A stretch of DNA of 11,077 nucleotides, from contig JAYEJW010000305.1 of assembly GCA_034716535.1 (NCBI GenBank), positions 1 to 11,077 of the forward strand. The letters run 5' to 3'. A program made the position numbers and the translations under genes. Numbering within the stretch: position 1 is the first letter of the stretch; every line of letters begins with the position of its first letter. Source of the DNA: JAYEJW01 sp034716535 (GTDB lineage Bacteria > Pseudomonadota > Gammaproteobacteria > Chromatiales > Chromatiaceae). Below the pieces are notes generated by a model, which saw only the letters and a program-made list of their open reading frames with translations, ran no database searches and had not been told where the DNA came from. Below, in pieces: positions 1 through 8,068 of this stretch.

Positions 1-1343
1 ATGTCCACCTCGATCTGGTCGCTGTCCTGGTTGGGGAAGAGCGCGGCCAGCTCGCGTCTCGCGCGGTCGAGCAGGGGCGGCTCACCACCGGCGGAGTGGA
101 AGGGTACGATGCCGTCCTCGTCGGCCTCGATGACGCGCTTGACGGCGTAGGACAGCAAGCGCCAGATGTGCTCCATGCGTTTCTGGTCGGTGGTCTTGCC
201 TTCCATTTGGGGCCAGAGGACTTCCGGCGGGCGTTCGCCCAAAGTTTCCTCGATGATGGCGCGGGTCGTGTCTGGGATGCTGTAGAGTTTGTAGACCTCG
301 TCGTTTAATGTGACGTAGAACTCTTGGATGCGGGCCTCCCTTACTGCCTCAATCTCCGCGAGATCAGAAAGACGTTCCAAGAATGAATAGGAGCGACCTG
401 GAATTGATAAAATCCAGGGTGAATGGAATCGTGTCGAAACTTCGTTACCGCGGTCCCAGCTCTCCTTGATGTCGTGTATCTCGATAGCCAACCTTGAGAT
501 TTCAGATGATTCAAGGCCATTCGCGTCTGGTACGGGAATCGCTCGAAGAACTCGAACTTCCCATGAGCCGAAAGAAGCGAGACATAGTGCGATGTACTCA
601 ATGTAAGAAGAATTCAACAGCCCTAGCACATACGCTTGATCGATCCCGTCGAGAAGAATCCCGCCGCCTTTGTGGCTAAATACGCAGCCTGATTCCATTT
701 GTCGTACGTTAAGTCCTCTCTGCGTGCGAAGCGGCCAAGTAAGGCCTTTTTTGAAGTAAAGTGTTGTATCTCGAAGCCTATGCATTTGAGCTTGACTCTT
801 TTGAGACCAGTCTATGACCAGATCCGTGTCATAGTAGAAGCGGCTGAACCCTCCTCCTTTGTGTAGCGGTTTCCATGGCCTAGCGTCACTATTGGGCATG
901 ACTTCCCAAAACGATCTCAGGTATCTCGGGTCATCTCGCGTAATAACGCCTTGGTGAATACTTGCCCTCGTTTCAAGTGGCGCATAGTCCGTGAAAGTGC
1001 CGGATATAATCCCAATTCTATCGTAGGCGAGAGGGGCTCCATCAATGAATCGGAAGTCGCGGCGTGCGACATCAAATCGAATTACAGAGTCCCTATTCTG
1101 GATCTGCTCGACAAACGTAAGGTGGCGTTTGTCTCGTTCAGATTTTCCGGCGCGCATCAATCGAAGCCGGAAAAAGGATGATTTATCTGCCTCATTGACC
1201 ACGTAATAGGCGCGGTCTGCCTGCTCTCTACTAGTCTCGATACCTTCTCGGGCCTGTGTCGCCTGTATCGTGGAGACCATCAGCTCGCGGCGTAAGTCCT
1301 CGTCCGCGAGAATTGCCTTCAGGTTGATACGCCTACGTCGCAT
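1..1343 (-). CDS. pglX: C-terminal half of split BREX methyltransferase PglX, with N-terminal Fic-antitoxin-like domain (partial, runs off left edge)
   Basis: An uninterrupted frame runs from ATG at 1343 to the window edge (447 codons visible, no stop). A GGGAGG ribosome site 6 nt upstream, inside the fic 3' end, supports this start. Residues 1-50 are helical and unlike PglX. They contain T29-Q-A-R-E33-G34 followed by IETS, matching the [S/T]xxxE[G/N] inhibitory motif of class I Fic antitoxins such as VbhA (SVRLEG) and YhfG (SRRLEG). From about residue 55 the sequence is PglX-like: SFFRL, then FRFIDGAPLAY, an HQGVITRDDPRYLRSFWEV stretch, a KGGGFSRFYYDTDLVIDW stretch, and near the edge VIEADEDGIVPF. 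This region is known or presumed to take part in target recognition in PglX. It carries no methyltransferase motifs, which are in the gene at 2205-4307, so the two products probably assemble. The part encoded by 350-1190 has low GC. Confidence is high for coding and PglX identity and moderate for the antitoxin role. Confidence 0.85.
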   Translation of the reverse strand, partial: MRRRRINLKAILADEDLRRELMVSTIQATQAREGIETSREQADRAYYVVNEADKSSFFRLRLMRAGKSERDKRHLTFVEQIQNRDSVIRFDVARRDFRFIDGAPLAYDRIGIISGTFTDYAPLETRASIHQGVITRDDPRYLRSFWEVMPNSDARPWKPLHKGGGFSRFYYDTDLVIDWSQKSQAQMHRLRDTTLYFKKGLTWPLRTQRGLNVRQMESGCVFSHKGGGILLDGIDQAYVLGLLNSSYIEYIALCLASFGSWEVRVLRAIPVPDANGLESSEISRLAIEIHDIKESWDRGNEVSTRFHSPWILSIPGRSYSFLERLSDLAEIEAVREARIQEFYVTLNDEVYKLYSIPDTTRAIIEETLGERPPEVLWPQMEGKTTDQKRMEHIWRLLSYAVKRVIEADEDGIVPFHSAGGEPPLLDRARRELAALFPNQDSDQIEVD

Positions 1344-2208
1344 GATTGGCCTCCCAGCGTGCCACAGCCTCGCCCTCCCACTTGGCGATCAGTTCGGCCA
1401 GTGGTGCATAGTCCTGTTGCAAGCGTCCCGCCTCGCAGGCTGCGAAATAGCTCTCCTCGTCATTTTTGCGGTCATACACTCCCAGCGGAAGAAGCCCGTT
1501 TTGCATCAAAATGAGATCTCCGACGATGAAGGCGGTGCGTCCGTTCCCCTCTCGGAAGGGATGTATGGCCAATAGCTCGTTCATGACCTCACTGGCAAAT
1601 GCGAACACCTCATCATCATCTTCCGAGAGAAAGGGTGACCGGCCGAATACGTCGCGTTGCAACAGATCCATCATCGTTTGGATGCCGACGCGAGGTAGAG
1701 GCCACTTGGTTGGCCCATCCCCTTTGTGTAAATCCACGCGGCGCCACGTGCCAGAAAAAGGGTAAATTTCGCCCATCAACTCATGGTGAACCTGTTGCAC
1801 CAGAGCTATTGTCAACGGGACTGGGTTAGGGCGAGATAGCAGCAACGCTATGTATTCTCTGGCCCGAGCAACGCCCTCATCCTCGCGACGGTTCAGCTCC
1901 TCGCGGTCGAGGCAGCCCGCGTAGTTCATCAGTACGCCGTCGTCAGCGGTAATCCAGTCCCAGTGTTGGTCGTAGTCTGTCCACGGCAGCTTTACGACCT
2001 TCGGCGATGTTGGAGCGGTAGCAGTACTAGCAAGCTCATCGGCCCGGTCCTTCTTCAGCTTCCTTTTGCTCCTGGGGACGATATAAAACTCCCCAGCTCG
2101 GGCTGCTTGGTAGTACTCCTCGGTTCGTTTCCCCTTGCCGGCGCGGAACCGAAAGCCGAAATCCTTCTCCTCCCAGCGCCAGACGATGCGATTGATGGTC
2201 CTTGTCAC
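1333..2208 (-). CDS. Fic-domain protein (probable AMPylase-like toxin) encoded between the two pglX halves
   Basis: The product has 291 aa. The start is GTG at 2208, overlapping the pglX N-half stop as GTGA, with GGGAGG 6 nt upstream; the stop is TAG. The Fic core motif is H216-P-F-R-E-G-N-G-R224-T, preceded by a typical flap region (GEIYPFSGTWRRV at about 146-158, then KGDGPTKW). Fic enzymes use the motif His to transfer AMP or another phosphate-containing group to a target protein hydroxyl. The second motif Arg (HxFx[D/E]GNGRxxR) is Phe227 here, a Doc-like RTA-hydrophobic ending. Residues 1-72 are a basic, Ser/Thr/Pro-containing extension of unknown role. The only intramolecular candidate for an inhibitory motif, R107-REDEG112, has Arg where Ser/Thr is expected. 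A better match, TQAREG, is in the next gene. The context inside pglX suggests a toxin or effector governed by the BREX methyltransferase. Family identity is firm; activity and target are unknown. Confidence 0.93.
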   Translation of the reverse strand: MTRTINRIVWRWEEKDFGFRFRAGKGKRTEEYYQAARAGEFYIVPRSKRKLKKDRADELASTATAPTSPKVVKLPWTDYDQHWDWITADDGVLMNYAGCLDREELNRREDEGVARAREYIALLLSRPNPVPLTIALVQQVHHELMGEIYPFSGTWRRVDLHKGDGPTKWPLPRVGIQTMMDLLQRDVFGRSPFLSEDDDEVFAFASEVMNELLAIHPFREGNGRTAFIVGDLILMQNGLLPLGVYDRKNDEESYFAACEAGRLQQDYAPLAELIAKWEGEAVARWEANHAT

Positions 2209-4307
2209 TGGGCGCCTCCCTTGAGCACGATGGCCGCGGCCTCGACCGTGGCGTCATCCAGGATGCCGAAGCCCAGGTCGAGCATGACGAGCAGGGGGTT
2301 GCGCTTGAGCAGAATCTCGGTGCGGAGCTTCTCGAACGACTTGAGGTTGACGAATGTCGCCGAGACCAGGGCACCCATATAGCCCTCGGGCTCGACGAGC
2401 TGCGTCGCGCGGTCGATGAAGGCGGCGTAGATGTCGTTCTTGGTCAGTGGGTAGGCCGCTTTCACGAAGTCCTTCACCTTGGGCACGAAGGCGCCGTAGG
2501 GTGGATTCATGACGACGACATCGTAGCTGTGGCTGAGTGTTCGCAGGAGCTTCAGACCGCGGGCGGTGTCTTCGGCGAAGAGTCGTTCCGTGGGGTCGCC
2601 GGAGAGGGTACCGGCGGCGTCCTCGATGGCTGTCAGCAATTCCTGTTGGATCGCCTCGGCCTCCTCTTCCAGGGCGGCGCGCTGCAGCACCAGCTGCTTG
2701 GCCTGCTCGCGGTCGAGCTCGTCCATCATGCCCGCGCTGGCAAACAGGGGCAGCTCGTCGTCCGGGATGATCTTTCCAAGTCCCTTCGCTCGCGCCTGGG
2801 CCTCGACCCAATCGTCGAGCACGGCGGATACGCTCTCTCGCACCTGCACCAGGCTGCCAAGCTCGCCGACGTATTGCAGGTTGTCCCAGAGCGCGTCGAA
2901 GAGCCGGCCCTGGAGATCGCGTGAGCCGAGTCTGGCGCTGAGCTTGTTGGTCAGGGTACTGAGCTGATCTTTACCCAGGTTCACGGCGTTGGCGACCACC
3001 AGGTTGGCACGTTTGACCTGCACATCCACCGGCGACATTCCGAGACCGATGGCGGTCTCCTTGGCCGTCAGCATCAGGGAGAGGGAGGCGATTTGGATGG
3101 CGCGCGGGTCGATGTCGACACCGAACAGGTTGTGCTCCAGGATCGCGGCGGGGATCTCTCGGGCGTCGCTGACCGAGGGCTCGGCCGGCCAGCCGTCTTG
3201 ACCCGCGTTCGCGATCTCGTCCAGGTACATCTGCTGGAAGAGGCCAAAGGCGTACTGCCCGAAGTGCATGGTGCCGCAGGCCGGATCCAGCAGCTTGATG
3301 TCTCTGGCGAGCTTGAAGCGTTCGACCTTGCCCGTCTCGCCCAGGCGCTGGAAGCGGATGCGCTCGCCGGTGCGCGGGACCAGGTAGTCGGCAACGGGTC
3401 TGTTGTCCGTCCGCTCGCCGGGCAGCGGTGGCGGTTCTTTGGCCTTCAGCGCGGAGTCCGGATGCATCTGCAGCCACAGGCGTCCTAGGGTGTTGTCCAC
3501 CAGTGCCTTGACGACCCAGGACGGGGTGTAGAACTGGTTGATGACGGACAGCTCGTAGGAGCTGCGCGGTGTGCCGCCGGTCTCGTCGCGGACGCGCTTT
3601 TTCTCCTCGCGATTGAAGAACTGGTAGATCCAGCCGAGGAAGTCGGCGGCGCGGTAGGCCTCGATGGGGAGGTCCTGGTTGATCATGCCGATGACCTGGA
3701 CCAGACAGGCGTGGGTCGGCCAGACGCAGGCGTACTCGTGGTCCGGGTCGAAGAGCAGGCGGATCTCTTTGTCGATCTGCCGGTAGGCGGCCTCCAGGCC
3801 GTCGCGGAGCAGTGCCTCCTCGGCGTCGTCCTCGTACTTGTAGCGGGAGCCGCCGGCGGCGCGGAAGTCGCGCAGGTAGCGGGAGCGCGCCTGGCCAGGA
3901 ACCGGGGTGATGACCTCGGTTTGCTCCGGCTCGTCATCAGGATCACCGCCTGGTGGCGGCAGATAGAGCAGGTTGCGCGCCTCCATGGCCTTGAGCCCGA
4001 CAAGGCGGTTGAGGGTGGTGTAGGTCAGCTCGCGCAGCACGTTGTCGTAGCCGCGCTTGGCGCTACCCTCGGCGGCGCTGTCGCGGCGCAGCAGGGCATC
4101 GACCCGCGCCCGCGTGGCCTGCGCCTCGGGCGACAGCTTCATGGACTCGGGCGGGGTTTGCTTGCCGCCGGCGCCGATCCCGAGACGGGTGAGCTGGGCA
4201 GCCAAGTCCTTTTCCAGCACCTTGCGCACCTTGGGCACCCAGGCCTTGACGGCCTCTTTGTGCTGGTCGGAGAGGGCGGTTTGCGCCTGTCCGTTGGTCT
4301 GCGTCAT
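2205..4307 (-). CDS. pglX: N-terminal half of split BREX adenine-specific DNA methyltransferase PglX
   Basis: The product has 700 aa; single-chain PglX proteins are usually about 1,100-1,250 aa. It is the SAM-dependent adenine methyltransferase of BREX, which marks host DNA and is also needed for phage exclusion. Visible motifs are the PglX-type lead-in FYTPSWVVKALV (about 259-270), SAM motif I DPACGTMHFG (341-350), a GVDIDPRAIQIASLSL segment (about 396-411), and the catalytic NPPY at 601-604 within a VVMNPPYGAFVPK run. The frame ends after LDLGFGILDDATVEAAAIVL plus KGGAQ, at the point where intact PglX continues into an SFFRL-like segment; that continuation is found in the gene at 1-1343. 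The start ATG overlaps the brxC stop as ATGA, and the stop overlaps the fic GTG start. The reading frame has no degradation or internal stop, so this looks like a stable split gene rather than a decayed one. Confidence 0.93.
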   Translation of the reverse strand: MTQTNGQAQTALSDQHKEAVKAWVPKVRKVLEKDLAAQLTRLGIGAGGKQTPPESMKLSPEAQATRARVDALLRRDSAAEGSAKRGYDNVLRELTYTTLNRLVGLKAMEARNLLYLPPPGGDPDDEPEQTEVITPVPGQARSRYLRDFRAAGGSRYKYEDDAEEALLRDGLEAAYRQIDKEIRLLFDPDHEYACVWPTHACLVQVIGMINQDLPIEAYRAADFLGWIYQFFNREEKKRVRDETGGTPRSSYELSVINQFYTPSWVVKALVDNTLGRLWLQMHPDSALKAKEPPPLPGERTDNRPVADYLVPRTGERIRFQRLGETGKVERFKLARDIKLLDPACGTMHFGQYAFGLFQQMYLDEIANAGQDGWPAEPSVSDAREIPAAILEHNLFGVDIDPRAIQIASLSLMLTAKETAIGLGMSPVDVQVKRANLVVANAVNLGKDQLSTLTNKLSARLGSRDLQGRLFDALWDNLQYVGELGSLVQVRESVSAVLDDWVEAQARAKGLGKIIPDDELPLFASAGMMDELDREQAKQLVLQRAALEEEAEAIQQELLTAIEDAAGTLSGDPTERLFAEDTARGLKLLRTLSHSYDVVVMNPPYGAFVPKVKDFVKAAYPLTKNDIYAAFIDRATQLVEPEGYMGALVSATFVNLKSFEKLRTEILLKRNPLLVMLDLGFGILDDATVEAAAIVLKGGAQ

Positions 4308-7300
4308 TTCACCACCACGATGCGGCCCGCGGCGATCCGGGCTTTGAGCTCGTCACCCAGGGCGGCGAGGGTCTCGTCGACCTCCTCAGTCGTCGAGAAT
4401 CGCTTGCCGGCGAAGGCGCTGTAGGGGCGCCATTCCCAGGTCTCGTCCGGCGGCGGTGGCGGCTCGACGAGATCGTGCAGCTCGGCCTCGACCTGCGCGC
4501 GATAGGCGGGCAGGGCCAGTTCGGCCTGTTGCAGCGCCGTCAGGCTATGTTTGGCGCAGGCGTCGAGCAGGGCTTGGGTGGTCGGAATGGTCAGGCTCGG
4601 GTAGTTGCAGGGCCTGCCGGCGCCAAACACCTTGTCGAGCACCTGGTCGCGCTCGGGGGAAGGGGCTTCTGCGTACGCGTCGCCTTCTGCGATCTCGGTT
4701 CGCAAGGCCTCCGCCTTGGCGCGCACGTCGTCGTAGACCCCCAGGTAGGCGGTGCGGTAGGTATCGCGTGCCTGCTCGTAAGCCGTGCGGTAGTCAGTCC
4801 AGCGCTCGATGACGGTCTTGTTCGCAATGATGGCGTCCATGTCGCTCTCGGCTTGCTCAAGGGGTGCCTTGCCGGCCTGTCCTTCGGGCACTGGGTGATT
4901 ACGGGCAAGCTCCACGAGACTTCGCGAGCTGGCGAACTCTTCCATGCGCTTGGCCTCGACGAAGGTCTGCAGCGTCGCGATGCCGTCGTGTAAGGCCTTC
5001 CAGCGGGCCTGCTCGGCGAGAAACTCGGAAACCGATGTGGTCGGGTCCTTCGCAGTGATCGCCTTGGTGAGGACCGCCTCGCCGTTGAGCAGGTCGCTGC
5101 CGACGGGCAGGCCGCGGTCGGCTTGGGCCTTGGCTTCGGCAATGCCGGCTTTCAACGCCTGCCCGAGTGTGCGCACTGCACCGGCAATGGCGTTGCCGGA
5201 CTCCGGGGTGCCCGTGACGCCCATGCCGATGAGTCCCTTTCCGGCGGCCTTGATCTGCTCGACGGAGAGGCTGGTCTCGGCGATGCGGAAGGTCGCCTTC
5301 TTGAAGGCGGTGACCTTGAGGAAGAGATCCGTGGTGCCCTTGTAGTCGTAGACCGGGCTGGGGCCGGTGGCGGTCTGCTGCTCCAGGTAGATCGCTCCGG
5401 CGCGGAAACAGGCGGCGAGGACGATGCGCACGATCTCGCTCGGCCAGCCGAACGGAGCGCGCTCGAATCCTTTGAAACCTTTGCTGTCGCGATCATCCAG
5501 CAGCAGAGAACCCTTGGGATCGATGCCCTCGTCTTCCAGGTCCGAGATGACCTCCAGCACCACCTGGACCAGGGCCGACTCGCGTTGGAGGCTGTCCTGG
5601 GTGTCGAACAGTCCCAGGTCGGGCGCAACGCTATGCAGGGCGGTTTTGGTCGGGTTGAGGATGGCCTTGAGGTCTTTGCCGAAGTCGCAGGCGTGATCGG
5701 CGAGAGAGAAGCGAGAGTAGACATGGGGGATCTGCGATGCGAGACCGTCCCCCAGGGGGCTTTTGAGATCTGCCGCGCCATCCAACTCGATCTCCTGTCC
5801 GCCGTAGAACAGGGTTCCGGTGACGAAGCTGCGCTCCATGTCCCGAACCAGAGCGGCGCGTAGCTCGTCACGCTCCTTGCGCTTCTCGGAAAGGGCGTCC
5901 TGGGTATCGGCGGTGGTGTCCTCGGTGAATCGCTTGTCGCCGGTGACCTTGACCAGGGCCTCGTGGCGCTTGAAGCGGCTCTCGAGGGTGTCCGATGGAT
6001 TGGCGACCCACCAGATGCGTCTGCCCTTGACGCCGCCGGCCTGATTCAGGCCGCGAATCTCTTCGATCACTTGCTTGCGCCCGGAGGAGAGGGGGCTGAT
6101 GAAGCTGACCTCCAGCTCGGACCCGCTGACGATGGATTCGGAGTCCAGCGATACGCCGTAAGGGAACAGGGCCTTGGTCTGACCGTGAGTGACCGCGAAG
6201 TTGGGTAGTCGCCGTTTGGTGATGAGATCGCTTTTGCAGAGGTCCTGCGAGGTACGCCGAATGGCGGCGATGCTGATGCTTTGGGGGCCTCCCGGGCGGA
6301 CCATCTCTTGGATGGATTGTTCGATGGTGCGCTCGCGCTCGTTGAGGAACTTCCACTCGCCGGTTGCTTCGTCGCGTGCGACATAGCCGGCCTTTTGTAG
6401 TTCTCCGAGGGTCTCCTGGACGCGATCGCGCAGCGCAACGAAGTCATCCGTGGGCGAGCGGACCAACAATTTGGCAAGGGTCTCCGGGACGCGGGGTATC
6501 CAGGTGATGCGCTGGAGCAGCCAGAGCACCTTGAGCACGCGGGCAGGCTCGACCGGCGTTCCGGGAACGCGCTGGTCGGATTCGTGAATGGATCGGACGC
6601 CGGAGGCGCCGAGATATTCCTGGGACAGCAGATCGTTCTCGACCGCGTCGAAGACCTGGTCAAAGCTCGCGACGACACCGAGGTCCTCGTCGCCGAGGTC
6701 CTGGAGGGTCTCCATGACGACGGCAATCATGGAGCGGACGCCGCCGGAGATGCGGAAGCCGGAGAGGGCCTCGAAGATGTCCTGCGCCAAGCGGATCTGA
6801 TGGGGCAGGAAGGGGTAGCAGTCGATGAAGGCCTGAGCCGACAGAGTTCCGAGATGGCGGCTGGCCTTGATGTCGGCCAACTGTGCGAGGCGGCCTTCGT
6901 TGGCGTCGTAGATCGCGCGCAGCTCCGCCTCCGTCGATGGATGCTTCTTCAGGATGCGCTCGGAGACGACCTTGTTGATTTCGTCGGAGATGAGGTGAGG
7001 CTTGAGCTCGAAGCGGGCGTTGAGCCGACCGACCAGGGCGGGCTGGAAGTTGGTGCGGTCGACCACCTTCTCCAAGTCTTGCTGGCTGGTGACGATGAGC
7101 CAGACCTTGCCTTTGCCCTTGTTGCCGATCATCTCGGCCAGGGCATTCAGCTCGCCGATCTTGTCGTTGGAGTCGCCGATGAAGGTGCCCATCTCGTCGA
7201 CGACGACGACCAGATGCTGGACGCGTCCGCCGGTGGTCTTCTGGGCATCGACCCAGGCCACGAGCTCGTCGGCGATGCCCTCGGCGGTGATGGTCTGGTG

Positions 7301-8035
7301 CCGGAACATGTCCGATAGCGCGTTTTTGGCCGTACGCGCGTCCGGATACTCGGCTGGGTCGACCTCGGGGAGGAGGTCTGCGACGCGCCGGCGCACCGTC
7401 ATGAGGTCGTCGCGTCCCTCGGCGCTCTGCCATGGGACGCCATATTTCCCTTCGTAGGCGCTGGCGAGCGCGCCGAGCAGGCCGCGTTGCTGGAGCTGCT
7501 GTTCGATGCGGGCAACGATGAAATTCTCAGCAAGCCCGATGCTGCGGTAGAACTCGCCGAGCAGGATCTCGCCAACGGAGTTCGGGTTGCTGAGGGACTG
7601 CCGGCTCTTGATCTCGAACGCGATGGTCTTGATCTGCGTCGTCTGCTTGACTTCGCCCAGGCGTAAGCGAACGTCTTTGCCGCGAGGGGTGTCGGACAGG
7701 TGCTTCAGGAAGACGTCGATGCAGTGCTCGCCGGAGCTGTCGCCCAGATCGTCGTTTTGCAGCAGGTAGCCCAGCACCTTGGCGAAATGGGATTTTCCCG
7801 AGCCGAAGAAGCCGGAGACCCACATACCCATGACGTCGCGCGGTGTGCCGCCGCGGCGCAGGGTGTCGCTTGCCTGGGTGAAGGTGTCGAAAACCTTTCG
7901 AAGCTCGTCCTCGATTTTGTCGGTGACGACGTACTCCCTAAGTTCCGTGGCCAGGGCCGCACGGTCGAAGACCTTGACTACGCCTTCGACTTTGACGGCG
8001 ATGTCACGCTTGATGGTGTCACGAACGGTTGTCAT
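4304..8035 (-). CDS. brxC: BREX P-loop ATPase BrxC
   Basis: The product has 1243 aa, close to the usual length of BrxC (about 1,200 aa). This large ATPase is a core component of BREX and is essential for defence in studied type 1 systems. It is cytoplasmic and thought to form part of the BREX-DNA complex. Walker A is GFFGSGKS at residues 75-82 and Walker B is LVVVVDEMG at about 275-283. The start of the protein (DIAVKVEGVVKVFD) and the DVMGMWVSGFFGSGKSHF context are characteristic of BrxC. The C-terminal half has helical, coiled-coil-prone stretches (around 700-730 and 1080-1150) and ends with a proline run (EPPPPPDETWEW) before a short conserved tail. A 33-nt gap separates it from brxB. Its stop overlaps the pglX start. 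An AAGGA sequence sits only 2 nt before the ATG, so the ribosome site is close but recognisable. No sign of damage. Confidence 0.95.
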   Translation of the reverse strand: MTTVRDTIKRDIAVKVEGVVKVFDRAALATELREYVVTDKIEDELRKVFDTFTQASDTLRRGGTPRDVMGMWVSGFFGSGKSHFAKVLGYLLQNDDLGDSSGEHCIDVFLKHLSDTPRGKDVRLRLGEVKQTTQIKTIAFEIKSRQSLSNPNSVGEILLGEFYRSIGLAENFIVARIEQQLQQRGLLGALASAYEGKYGVPWQSAEGRDDLMTVRRRVADLLPEVDPAEYPDARTAKNALSDMFRHQTITAEGIADELVAWVDAQKTTGGRVQHLVVVVDEMGTFIGDSNDKIGELNALAEMIGNKGKGKVWLIVTSQQDLEKVVDRTNFQPALVGRLNARFELKPHLISDEINKVVSERILKKHPSTEAELRAIYDANEGRLAQLADIKASRHLGTLSAQAFIDCYPFLPHQIRLAQDIFEALSGFRISGGVRSMIAVVMETLQDLGDEDLGVVASFDQVFDAVENDLLSQEYLGASGVRSIHESDQRVPGTPVEPARVLKVLWLLQRITWIPRVPETLAKLLVRSPTDDFVALRDRVQETLGELQKAGYVARDEATGEWKFLNERERTIEQSIQEMVRPGGPQSISIAAIRRTSQDLCKSDLITKRRLPNFAVTHGQTKALFPYGVSLDSESIVSGSELEVSFISPLSSGRKQVIEEIRGLNQAGGVKGRRIWWVANPSDTLESRFKRHEALVKVTGDKRFTEDTTADTQDALSEKRKERDELRAALVRDMERSFVTGTLFYGGQEIELDGAADLKSPLGDGLASQIPHVYSRFSLADHACDFGKDLKAILNPTKTALHSVAPDLGLFDTQDSLQRESALVQVVLEVISDLEDEGIDPKGSLLLDDRDSKGFKGFERAPFGWPSEIVRIVLAACFRAGAIYLEQQTATGPSPVYDYKGTTDLFLKVTAFKKATFRIAETSLSVEQIKAAGKGLIGMGVTGTPESGNAIAGAVRTLGQALKAGIAEAKAQADRGLPVGSDLLNGEAVLTKAITAKDPTTSVSEFLAEQARWKALHDGIATLQTFVEAKRMEEFASSRSLVELARNHPVPEGQAGKAPLEQAESDMDAIIANKTVIERWTDYRTAYEQARDTYRTAYLGVYDDVRAKAEALRTEIAEGDAYAEAPSPERDQVLDKVFGAGRPCNYPSLTIPTTQALLDACAKHSLTALQQAELALPAYRAQVEAELHDLVEPPPPPDETWEWRPYSAFAGKRFSTTEEVDETLAALGDELKARIAAGRIVVVK

Positions 8036-8068
8036 GTTCCTTGGTACCTGGGCTCAAACATCTTTGGG

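Noticed and set aside
341..601. A minus-strand 86-aa open frame inside the pglX C-half
   Set aside because: It lies in another frame within a continuous coding stretch (1-1343) that has clear PglX similarity, and its own sequence has no recognisable domain.
1872..1890. R-R-E-D-E-G in the Fic protein (residues 107-112) as an internal inhibitory helix
   Set aside because: The motif needs Ser or Thr at the first position and Arg is present. The match in the neighbouring gene is exact, so in-trans inhibition is preferred, though the internal Glu111 is not fully excluded.
1333..4307. pglX as a pseudogene interrupted by an insertion
   Set aside because: All three frames are intact, each has a good start with overlap coupling, and there are no inverted repeats or target duplications at the junctions. 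A stable split gene fits better.
2202..7318. Long plus-strand open frames opposite pglX and brxC (for example 2202-2924, 3711-4424, 5123-5863, 6584-7318)
   Set aside because: They mirror high-GC coding sequence on the minus strand, are rich in Gly/Val/Leu/Asp/Glu without domains, and overlap genes with clear motifs.
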